DNA from: Thiodiazotropha sp037384425
GTDB taxonomy: Bacteria > Pseudomonadota > Gammaproteobacteria > Chromatiales > Chromatiaceae
DNA: 64,000 nucleotides
Reading direction: 5' to 3'
Assembly: GCA_037384425.1 (NCBI GenBank)
Contig: JARROA010000014.1
Coordinates: forward strand, 124,001 to 188,000
Shown: one piece after another, positions 16,217 to 25,454 of the stretch
Layout: the number at the start of each line of letters is the position of its first letter
Numbering within the stretch: position 1 is the first letter of the stretch
Made by a program: the position numbers and the translations under genes
The notes under the pieces: generated by a model
What the model saw: only the letters and a program-made list of their open reading frames with translations
What the model was told of the DNA's origin: nothing
Databases searched by the model: none

Positions 16217-17329
16217 TCACCTCAGCCGGGCACGTGCGGCCCCGCTATCGAGCACGCCTCTGACCTGTTCGGCCGCTTCATTGATGGTCCCGGTACGGCC
16301 GGTATGCCAGAGCACCAGTGCCGCGCCATAGACCAACGAATCGTAGGCCGCCCCTTTCTCACCTTCGAGCGCTTTGATGCCGGTCTCGGCGGCCATCGAA
16401 GCCGCCTTTTTCACGTCGGTGATGCGGGCAATCTCGTCGCCACCGGAGACTATCGAGGGATCGTCTGGTAGCGGCACCGCCCGTACGGGTTGCTCGATGC
16501 CGAGCGCCTGGGGATTGATTTCGACCGGTGTCTCCTCGCCCCCGTCCAGATAGCGGAACACCATGCCCTGTTGTCTCAACGAGGGGATGACGCCGCCCTC
16601 GGTGCCACGCACCAGCAGGCAGCCTTCAAAGCCGGCAAAGCGGGCCAGTGAGGCATACTTGGCCGGATAGGGTTTATGTACATAGCCGGTGACCAGGTGG
16701 GTCGTTTTGCGACCGGTGATCGGCTTGGCCAGTACCTCGACCGTGGTCAGGGCCTGTCGCTTGACGATACGTTGGCGCAGGCCGGTCAGATCGTGCAGGC
16801 CGGGACAGAAGGTGCGTTGGTCCACATAGGCCCAAGCGAGTTCGTCATCCGCCAGACGCGCTGCCGCCCGGTCCAGATCCATGTCCACGTCGATCCCGGC
16901 GGCCTGCAGTACATGCCGATGGGTGACTCCGAACTTGGGACCCACGGCATCCAGGCCATGGCTGACCGTCGGTAGCCCGCAGGCGGCCAGAACGGCAGGG
17001 ATGAAAGGCGCGACCGGCAGGTTCCGGTTGATGCCGTCGTAGGGATCCGCCAGGGAGACCACCTCGTCCACCTCGGCCACCCGGCTCTCCGATACCTTCA
17101 GGATGGCGTCGAGGATGCCCTTGTTCTCGTCATCGGTCTCCCGCTTCATACGCAGGGCGATGAAAAAGATGGCCGACTGAACATCGTCGATCTCGCCACG
17201 CAGGATGGCGGCGGTACCCTGGCTCGCTTCTTCCAGTGAAATATCCTTGCTGAGTTCCGGGCCGGTGGCAATGCGCTGGATGATCGAGTGCATCAGGTCC
17301 CGGGACGAGAGGGAGATGGCTTCGGACAT
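16217..17329 (-). CDS. Anthranilate phosphoribosyltransferase-like protein (TrpD2/YbiB type)
   Basis: A 370-residue protein of glycosyltransferase family 3. The N-terminal helical domain (EEASQGTAAILRGEIDDVQSAIF) and the following alpha/beta domain resemble TrpD. The glycine-rich phosphoribosyl-diphosphate loop of true TrpD (GTGGD) is replaced here by the sequence around PYDGINRNLP. This points to the TrpD2/YbiB branch, whose E. coli member binds nucleic acid rather than making tryptophan. No other trp gene is nearby, so tryptophan synthesis is unlikely. It heads a two-gene unit with the Rieske protein. Confidence 0.8.
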   Translation of the reverse strand: MSEAISLSSRDLMHSIIQRIATGPELSKDISLEEASQGTAAILRGEIDDVQSAIFFIALRMKRETDDENKGILDAILKVSESRVAEVDEVVSLADPYDGINRNLPVAPFIPAVLAACGLPTVSHGLDAVGPKFGVTHRHVLQAAGIDVDMDLDRAAARLADDELAWAYVDQRTFCPGLHDLTGLRQRIVKRQALTTVEVLAKPITGRKTTHLVTGYVHKPYPAKYASLARFAGFEGCLLVRGTEGGVIPSLRQQGMVFRYLDGGEETPVEINPQALGIEQPVRAVPLPDDPSIVSGGDEIARITDVKKAASMAAETGIKALEGEKGAAYDSLVYGAALVLWHTGRTGTINEAAEQVRGVLDSGAARARLR

Positions 17330-17457
17330 GAGGAACTACCTGTCGGATCAATCAAAAAGTCGGGCCAGTATAAATAACCAACCAATATAGTCAAGAATAG
17401 TTTATGGGGTCTTTGTGGGGGATATGGCAGGCAGGAAGGTTCGGAGGACTCAAAAAC

Positions 17458-17514
17458 GGTGCGGCAAGCCGCACCCTACTTACCGTTCCGCTGTAGGGTG
17501 CGGCTTGCCGCACC
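17458..17514. repeat. REP-like inverted repeat, copy 2
   Basis: A perfect 22-bp inverted repeat (17458-17479 and 17493-17514) is separated by 13 bases. Each arm contains its own palindrome GTGCGGC-AA/TT-GCCGCAC, and the right arm starts GTAGGGTGCGG. The same layout is seen, more diverged, at 7936-7994. It lies between the TrpD-like gene and a small secreted-protein gene. Confidence 0.75.
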
Positions 17515-17550
17515 GTGAACATATGAAGTGTGGAGGCGAAGGACTTATCG

Positions 17551-17841
17551 TCAGTGATGCACCACCGAGGTCAGCACGTACTGATACTCGAAAAAGACGG
17601 AGTACTGGTCATAGTCCCAACGGGTGATGGGGGGTTCGCCGACCTGGGGATATTCCGTCGCGGGCATGCCGTAACGCTGTCTGACCTGATCCATGCTCAT
17701 GCCCCGTGTGGGTCGCGGCAGTCCCTCTGCGCTATTGACCGGGTCCTGATTGATGGCGTCGATGAGCAGCACGTCGGCGCTGACGGGTTGCGACAGCAGG
17801 AGAATCAGGCTGGCGGCGGCGGTGGTGAAACGAAATGTCAT
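17551..17841 (-). CDS. Small secreted protein of unknown function
   Basis: A 96-residue protein with a clear signal peptide (FRFTTAAASLILLLSQPVSA). The ATG at 17841 has GGAG nine bases upstream. The mature part carries RGMSMDQVRQRYGMPATE followed by ITRWDYDQYSVFFEYQYV. This 'GMSMDQVRQRYG-P' pattern resembles the SmpA/BamE-type start where a helix-turn precedes a beta strand, but the protein is too short for a firm assignment. No catalytic motif is seen. It is transcribed alone, divergent from lolC. Confidence 0.7.
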   Translation of the reverse strand: MTFRFTTAAASLILLLSQPVSADVLLIDAINQDPVNSAEGLPRPTRGMSMDQVRQRYGMPATEYPQVGEPPITRWDYDQYSVFFEYQYVLTSVVHH

Positions 17842-18144
17842 ACTGAGCAACTCCAAATTTGTCTCGCTTAAAGCAGAATATAGCACTCATACCTAACTAT
17901 AGGAAAGAATGCGTTTTTTGTGCTGTGAAGTGTGTCTGATCCAAGCGCCGACACCCGCACTTCAAACGGCTTGTAACAGCACAGGTGCCAAGCCTGATGC
18001 CGGCCACTCAGGCGACATACTGTGTAGGGAATCGGCAGCCTTCCTCGATTCATTAGCGTGATTCGTGATCCGTCATGAGGTTTGCGCCGTGCTTGTCAGT
18101 GCGGCTATGTCCTGGCGGGAACGAGTGTGTTTTAATGCCCTGCC
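17842..18144. other. Gap between a small secreted-protein gene and lolC
   Basis: 303 bases holding the divergent upstream regions of the small secreted protein and lolC. No gene, repeat or clear operator is visible. Confidence 0.5.
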
Positions 18145-19392
18145 ATGTTCAAACCGATCGAATTCTATATCGGCCTGCGCTATACCCGCGCCAAGCGGCG
18201 CAACCACTTCATCTCCTTCATTTCCGCGATTTCCATGCTGGGAATCATGCTGGGTGTGATGGCGCTGATCGTGGTGCTTTCTGTTATGAACGGCTTTCAC
18301 AAGGAAGTCCGTGAACGGATTCTCGGTATGGCCTCGCACGCCACCATTTCCGGAGTCAGCGGAGAGCTGAGCGACTGGCGGGAGGTCATGGCCCAGGCCG
18401 GTAAGTTCCCTCACGTCATCGGAGAGGCCCCCTATGTCGAGGGGCAGGGCATGCTGATCAGCGGTCAGAAGGTCAGCGGCGTGTTGCTGAGGGGTATCGC
18501 GCCGGAGCAGGAGGGTGCGGTTTCGGATGTGATCGAGTCCATCAACAAGGGATCGATCGAAGACCTCAAACCGGGGGGCTTCGGCATCATCCTCGGGCGG
18601 GAGTTGGCGCTCGTCCTCGGTGTCGGCGTCGGCGACAAGGTGACCCTGGTGACGCCGCAGATCAACGTCACACCCGCCGGCATCATGCCGCGTCTGAAGC
18701 GATTCGACGTGGTCGGAATTTTCGAGGTCGGTATGGGGGACTACGATCGGGGCGTGGCCATTCTGCACATTGAGGATGCGGCGAAGCTGATGCGCCTCAA
18801 GGACGCGGTCACCGGAGTGCGGCTCAAGCTGGACGATCTCTATCTGGCGCCGGAGGTGTCCCGCGATCTGGCCCTGAAGATGGGTGGCTACTACCGCATC
18901 AGCGACTGGACCATGCAACATCGCAACTTCTTTGCCGCCCTGCAGACGGAGAAGCGGATGATGACGATCATTCTGTCATTGATCGTGGCCGTCGCCGCTT
19001 TCAACATCGTCTCCACCATGGTGATGGTGGTCACCGACAAGCAGTCGGACATTGCGATCCTGCGCACCCTGGGTGCCTCACCCGGCTCGGTGATGGGAAT
19101 ATTCATGGTGCAGGGCGCCACCCTGGGCGTGGTCGGCAATCTTCTCGGAATTCTGTTTGGGGTCCTGCTGGCGTTCAACGTGGAGGGCATCGTTGGCGCA
19201 ATCGAGCAACTGTTCGGTGTTGAGTTTCTAGACTCCAGCATCTACTACATCAGCAAACTGCCCTCCAATCCGCAGCTGGGGGATATCATCTTCATCGGCG
19301 TCGGAGCCCTTGTCATCACGCTTGCCGCCACCCTCTATCCGGCATGGCGGGCGGCCCGTACCCAACCGGCGGAGGCTTTGCGCTATGAGTGA
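18145..19392 (+). CDS. lolC: Lipoprotein-releasing permease LolC/LolE
   Basis: A 415-residue inner-membrane subunit of the LolCDE transporter, which extracts outer-membrane lipoproteins and passes them to LolA. It has the MacB/FtsX layout: one helix at about 25-47, a large periplasmic domain to about 265, then three helices near 270-295, 320-345 and 375-400. The N-terminal FYIGLRYTRAKRRNHFISFIS is typical of LolC/E. Only one permease gene is present beside lolD, so it may serve as a single LolC/E hybrid (LolF type) or have its partner elsewhere. It overlaps lolD by 8 bases. Confidence 0.93.
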   Translation: MFKPIEFYIGLRYTRAKRRNHFISFISAISMLGIMLGVMALIVVLSVMNGFHKEVRERILGMASHATISGVSGELSDWREVMAQAGKFPHVIGEAPYVEGQGMLISGQKVSGVLLRGIAPEQEGAVSDVIESINKGSIEDLKPGGFGIILGRELALVLGVGVGDKVTLVTPQINVTPAGIMPRLKRFDVVGIFEVGMGDYDRGVAILHIEDAAKLMRLKDAVTGVRLKLDDLYLAPEVSRDLALKMGGYYRISDWTMQHRNFFAALQTEKRMMTIILSLIVAVAAFNIVSTMVMVVTDKQSDIAILRTLGASPGSVMGIFMVQGATLGVVGNLLGILFGVLLAFNVEGIVGAIEQLFGVEFLDSSIYYISKLPSNPQLGDIIFIGVGALVITLAATLYPAWRAARTQPAEALRYE

Positions 19393-20065
19393 CAGCGCAG
19401 CGGTGATGCGCGCCAGCGGGCTGGTCAAGACCTTCGACCAGGGACGCCTGCGGGTGGAGGTGCTCAAGGGGGTCGATCTCGAAGTCGGTCGCGGCGAACG
19501 GGTCGCCATCATCGGCGCCTCCGGCTCGGGCAAGAGTACTCTGCTGCATTGCCTGGGCGGTCTCGACCGGCCCGACACCGGGGAGGTTACCCTGCATGGA
19601 AGAAATCTGCTTGCATTAAGTGAAAAGGAGCGCGGTCGGCTGCGCAACCGCAGTCTGGGATTCGTCTATCAGTTCCACCATCTGCTGCCCGAGTTCACGG
19701 CCCTGGAAAACGTCGCCATGCCGCTGCTGATCGGTGGTCGTGCTGTGGTCGAGGCAAAACGACTGGCGAGCGAAATGCTGGCACAGGTCGGATTGGCGCA
19801 ACGGCTGGAGCACAAGCCTTCAGAACTCTCCGGCGGGGAGCGCCAGCGCGCCGCCCTGGCCAGAGCCCTGGTCCACCATCCCGACTGCGTGCTGGCGGAC
19901 GAGCCGACCGGCAACCTGGATCGCAAGTCGGCGGAGCAGGTCTACGAACTGATGCTGAGGCTCAATCGTGACATCGGGACCAGCTTCGTGGTGGTGACGC
20001 ACGACCCCGATCTGGCGGGCAGGATGGATCGGGTCTGGTCGCTGCAGGACGGTCAACTGGTGTAG
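19385..20065 (+). CDS. lolD: Lipoprotein-releasing ATPase LolD
   Basis: A 226-residue ABC ATPase with Walker A GASGSGKSTL, Q-loop region FVYQFHHLLPEFTALENVAMP (the HLLPEF stretch is characteristic of LolD), signature LSGGERQRAALARAL and Walker B CVLADEPTGNLD. The ATG at 19385 lies inside the end of lolC, implying coupled translation. It drives lipoprotein release with the LolC-type permease. Confidence 0.95.
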   Translation: MSDSAAVMRASGLVKTFDQGRLRVEVLKGVDLEVGRGERVAIIGASGSGKSTLLHCLGGLDRPDTGEVTLHGRNLLALSEKERGRLRNRSLGFVYQFHHLLPEFTALENVAMPLLIGGRAVVEAKRLASEMLAQVGLAQRLEHKPSELSGGERQRAALARALVHHPDCVLADEPTGNLDRKSAEQVYELMLRLNRDIGTSFVVVTHDPDLAGRMDRVWSLQDGQLV

Positions 20066-20080
20066 TGTTTGAAAGCGACA

Positions 20081-20632
20081 CTAGCCCTGGGTTGAGGGTG
20101 AGGAGTGCTGTTTCGCCTTGCGGCGATGACGTCTCAGCTTCCACTTCTCGATCACCCGCCAACGCCAGATCCAGAGAATCAGGCAGTAGCCGGTGACGGA
20201 CGAAACGATGGCGCAGATCAGGCTGCCCACCAGCAGTGGAAGAACAATCTCGTTGAATCCACCCTGTTCGAACCACTCCAGACTGAACTGGAAGGCTTCG
20301 ACTTGCGGCGGCGTACCCAGGATCTGCGTACCCAGCCAGTAAGCAAAATAGAACATGGGCGGAATAGTGATCGGATTGGTGATCCAGACCAGTGCCACGG
20401 AGATCGGCAGATTGACACGGAACAGGATCGCCGCGGCCGCGGCCATGACCATCTGGAAGGGGAGCGGGACGAAGGCCATGAACAGCCCGACCGCAAATCC
20501 CCCTGATGCCGAGTGGCGGTTGAGATGCCACAGGTTCGCGTCGTGCAACAGCTTGCCAAAAAGCTGCAAATGCTTATGCTCACGCACCTTATCGTGGTGG
20601 GGAAGCAAGCGCTTGATCAGACGTTTTGGCAT
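20081..20632 (-). CDS. DUF2062 membrane protein
   Basis: A 183-residue protein with the DUF2062 pattern: basic start (MPKRLIKRLLPHHDKVREH), LHDANLWHLNRHSASGGFAVGLFMAF, then several membrane helices including VALVWITNPITIPPMFYFAYWLG. The start at 20632 is preferred over 20698 and 20761 because family members usually begin MP(K/R)... close to this point. The function is unknown. It is convergent with lolD and divergent from comEC; the same neighbourhood is common in gammaproteobacteria. Confidence 0.82.
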   Translation of the reverse strand: MPKRLIKRLLPHHDKVREHKHLQLFGKLLHDANLWHLNRHSASGGFAVGLFMAFVPLPFQMVMAAAAAILFRVNLPISVALVWITNPITIPPMFYFAYWLGTQILGTPPQVEAFQFSLEWFEQGGFNEIVLPLLVGSLICAIVSSVTGYCLILWIWRWRVIEKWKLRRHRRKAKQHSSPSTQG

Positions 20633-20759
20633 GTAGTGAGCAAAGCGAACGAAATGATGTTTTTCCGCAAGGGGCTGTATTGAAGCACGACTAAGCATAG
20701 TACACCAGCAGTAAGTGGTTGGTCTGTGTGACGAAAATTCATCTGAACAGGGAAGTTTC

Positions 20760-23042
20760 ATGAATGCGATTCTGCTCGCCTTCGCGGCGGGGACGGCACT
20801 CTTTCAATGCTTTTCGGTACTGCCCGATGCCGGTTGGCTATGGCTGTCGATTCCTGTCGCATTGCTCTGGCGTCGAAGGGGGTTGCGACCGCTGGTGGGA
20901 TTCGTCGCCGGCCTCTGTTGGGGGATGGTGTTCGCTCAGCTGCAGCTGAATCATCGGCTTCCCCCCGAGCTCGAGGGTCGGGACCTGCTGCTTGAAGGGG
21001 AGATTGCATCTCTGCCTGCTTCTGCTCAGGGAGTGGCCCGCTTTGAAATGGAGGTGCTCCAGTTGACAGGGCCGAAGGGTGAACAGGCGTCTGTGAGGAA
21101 GGTCATGCTCAATTGGTACGATCCACCCGATCAGCTCGAAGCCGGTCAGCAGTGGCGACTGATGGTGCGTCTGAAACGACCACATGGGATGCGTAATCCG
21201 GCGGGTTTCGACTACGCTCAGTGGCTTTTCACTCAAAGGGTGGCGGCAACCGGCTATGTCCGGGAATGGCAGGGGAGCGGACTGATGGCCGAGGCTAGAG
21301 GAACCTCACTTCAGTCCGTGCGACAGGCGATTGCGGAGGCCATTGATCGACAGCTGGAGCCAGGACCTGTCAGCGGCCTGGTCAAGGCCTTGAGTCTGGG
21401 CGACCGCCGCACGCTCTCACGTCAGGATTGGCGCGTCTTCAGCCGTACCGGCACCAGCCACCTTATTGCCATCTCGGGTCTCCATGTCGGACTGGCTGCG
21501 GGCTGGTGCTGGTTTCTCGGACAATGGTTCTGGCGACGCAGCGAGCGACTGGTGCTGCGTCTGCCGGCGCAACGCGCCGGTGCGGTGCTGGGCTTGCTGG
21601 GTGCCTTCGCCTACGCCGGCCTGGCTGGATTTTCACTGCCGACCCAGCGTGCTCTGGTGATGGTCAGCGTGGCGCTGGGAGGCGTGATCCTGGCGCAATC
21701 GGTGCGTCCGCTGCGCTCGCTTACACTGGCGCTGTTCCTGCTGGTGCTGTTCGATCCTACGGCACCACTCACCCCAGGTTTCTGGCTCTCATTCGGGGCC
21801 GTGGGCCTGATCCTGGTGGTGCTCGGCGGGCGTCTCGAACAGCCGGCGATCGGCTGGCGTCTGCTGCGGATACAAGCGGCCGTCTCGCTGGGATTGATGC
21901 CGCTGCTGTTCATCCATTTCGGCGAGGCATCGCTGATCGCGCCACTGGTCAATCTGCTGCTGGTGCCCTGGTTTTCGCTGGTGCTGGTGCCGATGTCACT
22001 GATCGGCCTGTTACTGTTGCCGATTCCCGCCCTGGCATCCGCCTGGTATGGACTGCTCGGGTTGTCGGCAGGTCTCACCTTCGATCTGCTGCAGTGGTTT
22101 TCACAACTGCCGCTGGCGACGGTGCAGATGGCCCATCTACCGCTCTGGCTCGCTCTCGGCGCCCTCCTGGGTGGCCTGTTGCTGCTGCTTCCCGCCGGCA
22201 TGCCCGGGCGCCCGCTTGGCCTGCTGCTGTTGGCGCCGCTGTTGTTCGTCGAAACGTCGCGGCCCCGCCCGGGGGAGTTCTGGTTCACACTGCTGGATGT
22301 GGGGCAGGGGCTGGCCTGTGTGGTGCAGACCAACACGCATGTGATGATCTACGATACCGGCCCGGCCTATGGCTCGGGATTCAGCACCGCCGAAGCGGCC
22401 ATTCTGCCTTACCTGTCCCGTCATGCAAGGCACCGAATCGATCGTATGGTGGTCAGCAACGGTGACAGTGACCACGCGGGCGGTGTCGAGGTTGTCGCTT
22501 CGGCACTCCAGGTCGACGACTTGCTGTCAGGAGAAGCGGAGCGGGTGCCGTCGGCCAGGCCCTGTCGAGCTGGAGAGAGCTGGAGCTGGGATGGGGTGGC
22601 GTTCCAGGTCTTGCACCCGGAAAACGGGGTTCGCTTCCGGCGTTCCAATGACAACTCCTGTATCCTGCGCATCACAAACGGCCTCTGGAGTCTGCTGCTT
22701 ACGGGGGACATCGAGCTGCAGGGGGAGTCGAGCCTGCTCGCCACCCGGCGCGACGACATGGATTCGGATATCCTGGTGGCTCCACATCACGGCTCGGCGA
22801 CATCGTCCAGCGACGCGTTCGTGGCGGCGGTGGAGCCCGCTTGGGTGCTGTTTTCCACTGGCTATAGAAACCGCTATGGTTTTCCAAAGGCGGAGGTGGT
22901 TGAACGATGGCGTATGGCGGGTGCGCAACCGTTCAACAGTGCCGAAACGGGGGCGATAAGTTTTTATGTGCATAACGATGAGCGTCCGCCCGTCATCGAG
23001 TTGGAGCGGGAGCGGCATCGGCGATACTGGGATCGGTGGTGA
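20760..23042 (+). CDS. comEC: DNA internalisation protein ComEC/Rec2
   Basis: A 760-residue inner-membrane channel for uptake of single-stranded DNA in transformation. An N-terminal soluble/OB-like part (to about 190) is followed by the Competence domain with many membrane helices (GTSHLIAISGLHVGLAAG at about 233-250). The C-terminal metallo-beta-lactamase-like domain carries NGDSDHAGG and APHHGSATSS, its metal-binding signatures. All three parts are present, so the gene looks intact. The ATG at 20760 follows AGGGAAG. It is divergent from the DUF2062 gene. Confidence 0.94.
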   Translation: MNAILLAFAAGTALFQCFSVLPDAGWLWLSIPVALLWRRRGLRPLVGFVAGLCWGMVFAQLQLNHRLPPELEGRDLLLEGEIASLPASAQGVARFEMEVLQLTGPKGEQASVRKVMLNWYDPPDQLEAGQQWRLMVRLKRPHGMRNPAGFDYAQWLFTQRVAATGYVREWQGSGLMAEARGTSLQSVRQAIAEAIDRQLEPGPVSGLVKALSLGDRRTLSRQDWRVFSRTGTSHLIAISGLHVGLAAGWCWFLGQWFWRRSERLVLRLPAQRAGAVLGLLGAFAYAGLAGFSLPTQRALVMVSVALGGVILAQSVRPLRSLTLALFLLVLFDPTAPLTPGFWLSFGAVGLILVVLGGRLEQPAIGWRLLRIQAAVSLGLMPLLFIHFGEASLIAPLVNLLLVPWFSLVLVPMSLIGLLLLPIPALASAWYGLLGLSAGLTFDLLQWFSQLPLATVQMAHLPLWLALGALLGGLLLLLPAGMPGRPLGLLLLAPLLFVETSRPRPGEFWFTLLDVGQGLACVVQTNTHVMIYDTGPAYGSGFSTAEAAILPYLSRHARHRIDRMVVSNGDSDHAGGVEVVASALQVDDLLSGEAERVPSARPCRAGESWSWDGVAFQVLHPENGVRFRRSNDNSCILRITNGLWSLLLTGDIELQGESSLLATRRDDMDSDILVAPHHGSATSSSDAFVAAVEPAWVLFSTGYRNRYGFPKAEVVERWRMAGAQPFNSAETGAISFYVHNDERPPVIELERERHRRYWDRW

Positions 23043-23233
23043 CCCCCCGATTCGAAGCGGTCGGCAGCGTCAAGGGCTCCGGATCATAGCTATGGCTGCG
23101 GCTTAAGGCGACAATCGTGACCGGCTCACCGGATCTCGGCTTCCAGTCCCGCGGTTCCATCGCGTATGATGTGTGACCAGCCGGCAACGAGTCCGGTGGC
23201 CAATTCAGTGTGGAAAAGAGGGACGGAGACAAG

Positions 23234-23854
23234 GTGTTCGAGTTCGTAAAATCGGGCGGTTGGCTGATGCTGCCCATCATCGCCTGTTCGATCGTTGCGC
23301 TGGGTATCGTGCTGGAACGGTTCTGGACCCTGCGTCGCAAGCGGGTCATGCCCGATCATTTGATGAAGCAGATCCTGCAGCTGCATAAGGAGAGACGACT
23401 CGACCGGGCCGATCTCAACAAGCTCAAGTCAAGCTCGCCTCTGGGCCGCATCCTGGCGGTCGGATTGGTCAACCGCAATCACTCCAAAGAGGTGATGAAG
23501 GAGTCGATCGAAGAGGTGGGTCGTCAGGTGGTGCACGATCTGGAGCGCTATCTCAATACTCTGGGAACCATCGCCTCCATCTCGCCCCTGCTCGGTCTGC
23601 TCGGCACCGTCATCGGTATGATCAAGGTCTTCAGCGTGATTGTCACTGCCGGAGTCGGCGATCCCGGTGTCCTCGCCGGAGGTATTTCCGAGGCATTGAT
23701 CACCACCGCCGCCGGTCTCTCGGTGGCGATACCCAGTCTCATGTTCCACCGCTATTTCAACGGTCTGATCGATCGTCTGGTCCTGGGCATGGAGGAACAG
23801 GCGCTGAAGCTGGTGGAAGTGATGCACGGCGAGCGGGAGCAGGGCGGGGACTAA
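23234..23854 (+). CDS. exbB: Biopolymer transport protein ExbB (MotA/TolQ/ExbB family)
   Basis: A 206-residue proton-channel subunit with helix 1 near the start (GGWLMLPIIACSIVALGIVLERFW) and helices 2-3 around TIASISPLLGLLGTVIGMIKVF and SEALITTAAGLSVAIPSLMFHRYF. The GTG at 23234 is preferred because GGAG is correctly spaced and the product then begins like other ExbB proteins (FEFVKSGGW); an upstream GTG at 23210 has no such site. It pairs with exbD to energise a TonB-type or envelope process. It heads the exbB-exbD-lpxK-ycaR-kdsB run. Confidence 0.93.
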   Translation: MFEFVKSGGWLMLPIIACSIVALGIVLERFWTLRRKRVMPDHLMKQILQLHKERRLDRADLNKLKSSSPLGRILAVGLVNRNHSKEVMKESIEEVGRQVVHDLERYLNTLGTIASISPLLGLLGTVIGMIKVFSVIVTAGVGDPGVLAGGISEALITTAAGLSVAIPSLMFHRYFNGLIDRLVLGMEEQALKLVEVMHGEREQGGD

Positions 23855-23855
23855 C

Positions 23856-24275
23856 ATGAACCTGCGGCCGCGCGAAAAGAAGTCCCCTGAAGTCGATATC
23901 ACACCGCTGATCGATGTCGTCTTTCTGCTGCTGATCTTTTTCATGGTCTCGACCACCTTCGACCGGGAGGCCCAGATCCTGGTGGAGTTGCCGGAAGCCT
24001 CCGGCGAAGAGGCGATCCATGCGCCCAAGGAGCTCGATATCACCATCGATGCCCAGGGCATCTTTTTCGTCAATCAGCGCGAGGTGATCAACACCGAGGT
24101 GGAGACCCTCAAGCGGGCCATCAGCAAGGCGGTGGGTGATGAGCGGGACATTCCGGTCATCATCAACGCCGATGCCAAGACGCCTCATCAGGCAGTGATG
24201 ACGGCCATGGACGCCGCCAGCCAGCTGGGGCTCAATCGCATGACCTTCTCCGCCCACCGTCCACCCAATCCTTAG
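23856..24275 (+). CDS. exbD: Biopolymer transport protein ExbD
   Basis: A 139-residue partner of ExbB with a short cytoplasmic start, one membrane helix (VDITPLIDVVFLLLIFFMV) containing the essential aspartate in PLIDVV, and a periplasmic domain. It begins 1 base after the exbB stop. In gammaproteobacteria this pair next to lpxK and kdsB is the conserved arrangement rather than the iron-regulated tonB operon. Confidence 0.95.
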   Translation: MNLRPREKKSPEVDITPLIDVVFLLLIFFMVSTTFDREAQILVELPEASGEEAIHAPKELDITIDAQGIFFVNQREVINTEVETLKRAISKAVGDERDIPVIINADAKTPHQAVMTAMDAASQLGLNRMTFSAHRPPNP

Positions 24276-24287
24276 GTCGGCCCCGCC

Positions 24288-25268
24288 TTGAGGTTCATAG
24301 AGCGATCCTGGGACGGCTGGCATCCCGTCACACTGCTGCTGCTTCCCCTGTCGGGGCTGTTCTGTCTGCTGGTCTGGCTGCGTCGGCTGGCTTATCGCGC
24401 AGGTTGGCTCAGATCCCATCGGCTCGGCGTACCCGTCATCGTGGTCGGCAACATCTCGGTCGGCGGTACCGGCAAGACACCGCTTGTGGTCTGGCTGGCA
24501 CAACGACTGCAGCAGATGGGGCACAGTCCCGGTATCATTCTGCGCGGATACGGGGGGACGGCGGCCAATGCCCCCACCGAGGTCACTTCCGCGAGTCGCG
24601 CGGAGGAGGTGGGTGACGAGGCGGTGCTGTTGCAGCGGCACTGCGGCTGTCCCGTGGTGGTCGGCCGCGCGCGGGTGGAGGCCGGCCGGCGTCTGCTCGC
24701 ATCGCATGACTGCGATCTGATCATCTCCGATGACGGCTTGCAGCACTATGCGTTGCGGCGGGATCTGGAGATCGTCGTCATCGATGGCGAGCGTCGTTTC
24801 GGCAATGGACTCTGTCTGCCCGCCGGCCCGCTGCGGGAACTGCCGGGTCGCTTGCGTCGGGCAGGATTGGTCATCGTCAATGGCAAGGGCAGGGGTGAGG
24901 AGTTCAGTATGCAGGTGGAGGCGGACCAGGCGGTTTCGCTAGGGGGTGGGGAGGTTCGCCCCTTGAGCGCGTTTGCCGATCGAAGCGTGCACGCCGTGGC
25001 CGGGATCGGTCATCCCGAGCGCTTTTTCGAGACACTGAAAACGGCCGGGTTGCAGCCAGAGTGTCACCCTTTTCCCGATCACCATCCCTACCGGGTGGAT
25101 GACCTGAGCTCCTTTTCCGGTGAAACGGTTCTCATGACAGAGAAAGATGCGGTAAAGTGCGAGCACTACGCATTGCCCGGTCTCTGGTACGTGCCTGCAC
25201 GGGCACGCCCCGACGAGGGATTTCAGCGCGCGTTTGACTCGAAGATAGAAAGGCTGATTGATGGATAG
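24288..25268 (+). CDS. lpxK: Tetraacyldisaccharide 4'-kinase LpxK
   Basis: A 326-residue membrane-associated kinase that phosphorylates the 4' position of the lipid A disaccharide. It has an N-terminal hydrophobic helix, the P-loop GNISVGGTGKTPLV at about 54-67, the SDDGLQHY motif near 147-154, and ITEKDAVK-like (MTEKDAVKC) near the end. The start appears to be TTG at 24288, 12 bases after exbD. The stop overlaps the ycaR start. Confidence 0.95.
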   Translation: MRFIERSWDGWHPVTLLLLPLSGLFCLLVWLRRLAYRAGWLRSHRLGVPVIVVGNISVGGTGKTPLVVWLAQRLQQMGHSPGIILRGYGGTAANAPTEVTSASRAEEVGDEAVLLQRHCGCPVVVGRARVEAGRRLLASHDCDLIISDDGLQHYALRRDLEIVVIDGERRFGNGLCLPAGPLRELPGRLRRAGLVIVNGKGRGEEFSMQVEADQAVSLGGGEVRPLSAFADRSVHAVAGIGHPERFFETLKTAGLQPECHPFPDHHPYRVDDLSSFSGETVLMTEKDAVKCEHYALPGLWYVPARARPDEGFQRAFDSKIERLIDG

Positions 25269-25449
25269 CAAACTTCTCGACATTCTGGTGTGCCCGATTT
25301 GCAAGGGTAAGCTCTATTACGACAAGGAGGCGACCGAGCTGATCTGTCGGGTGGACAGACTGGCCTATCCGATTCGTGACGATATCCCGGTGATGCTGGA
25401 AGAGGAGGCGCGCAAGCTGCCCGCAGAGGAAGAGATTCCCAAGGCCTGA
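25261..25449 (+). CDS. ycaR: Trm112-like zinc-ribbon protein YcaR
   Basis: A 62-residue protein of the Trm112/YcaR family, beginning MDSKLLDILVCPICKGKL, with CPxC and a later cysteine (LICR) and the conserved YPIRDDIPVML end. Role unknown; it is regularly found between lpxK and kdsB. The ATG at 25261 lies inside the lpxK end. Confidence 0.93.
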   Translation: MDSKLLDILVCPICKGKLYYDKEATELICRVDRLAYPIRDDIPVMLEEEARKLPAEEEIPKA

Positions 25450-25454
25450 TCCCC

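Noticed and set aside
16217..17329. Assignment as a tryptophan-pathway trpD
   Set aside because: The canonical phosphoribosyl-diphosphate loop is not kept and no trp neighbours are present.
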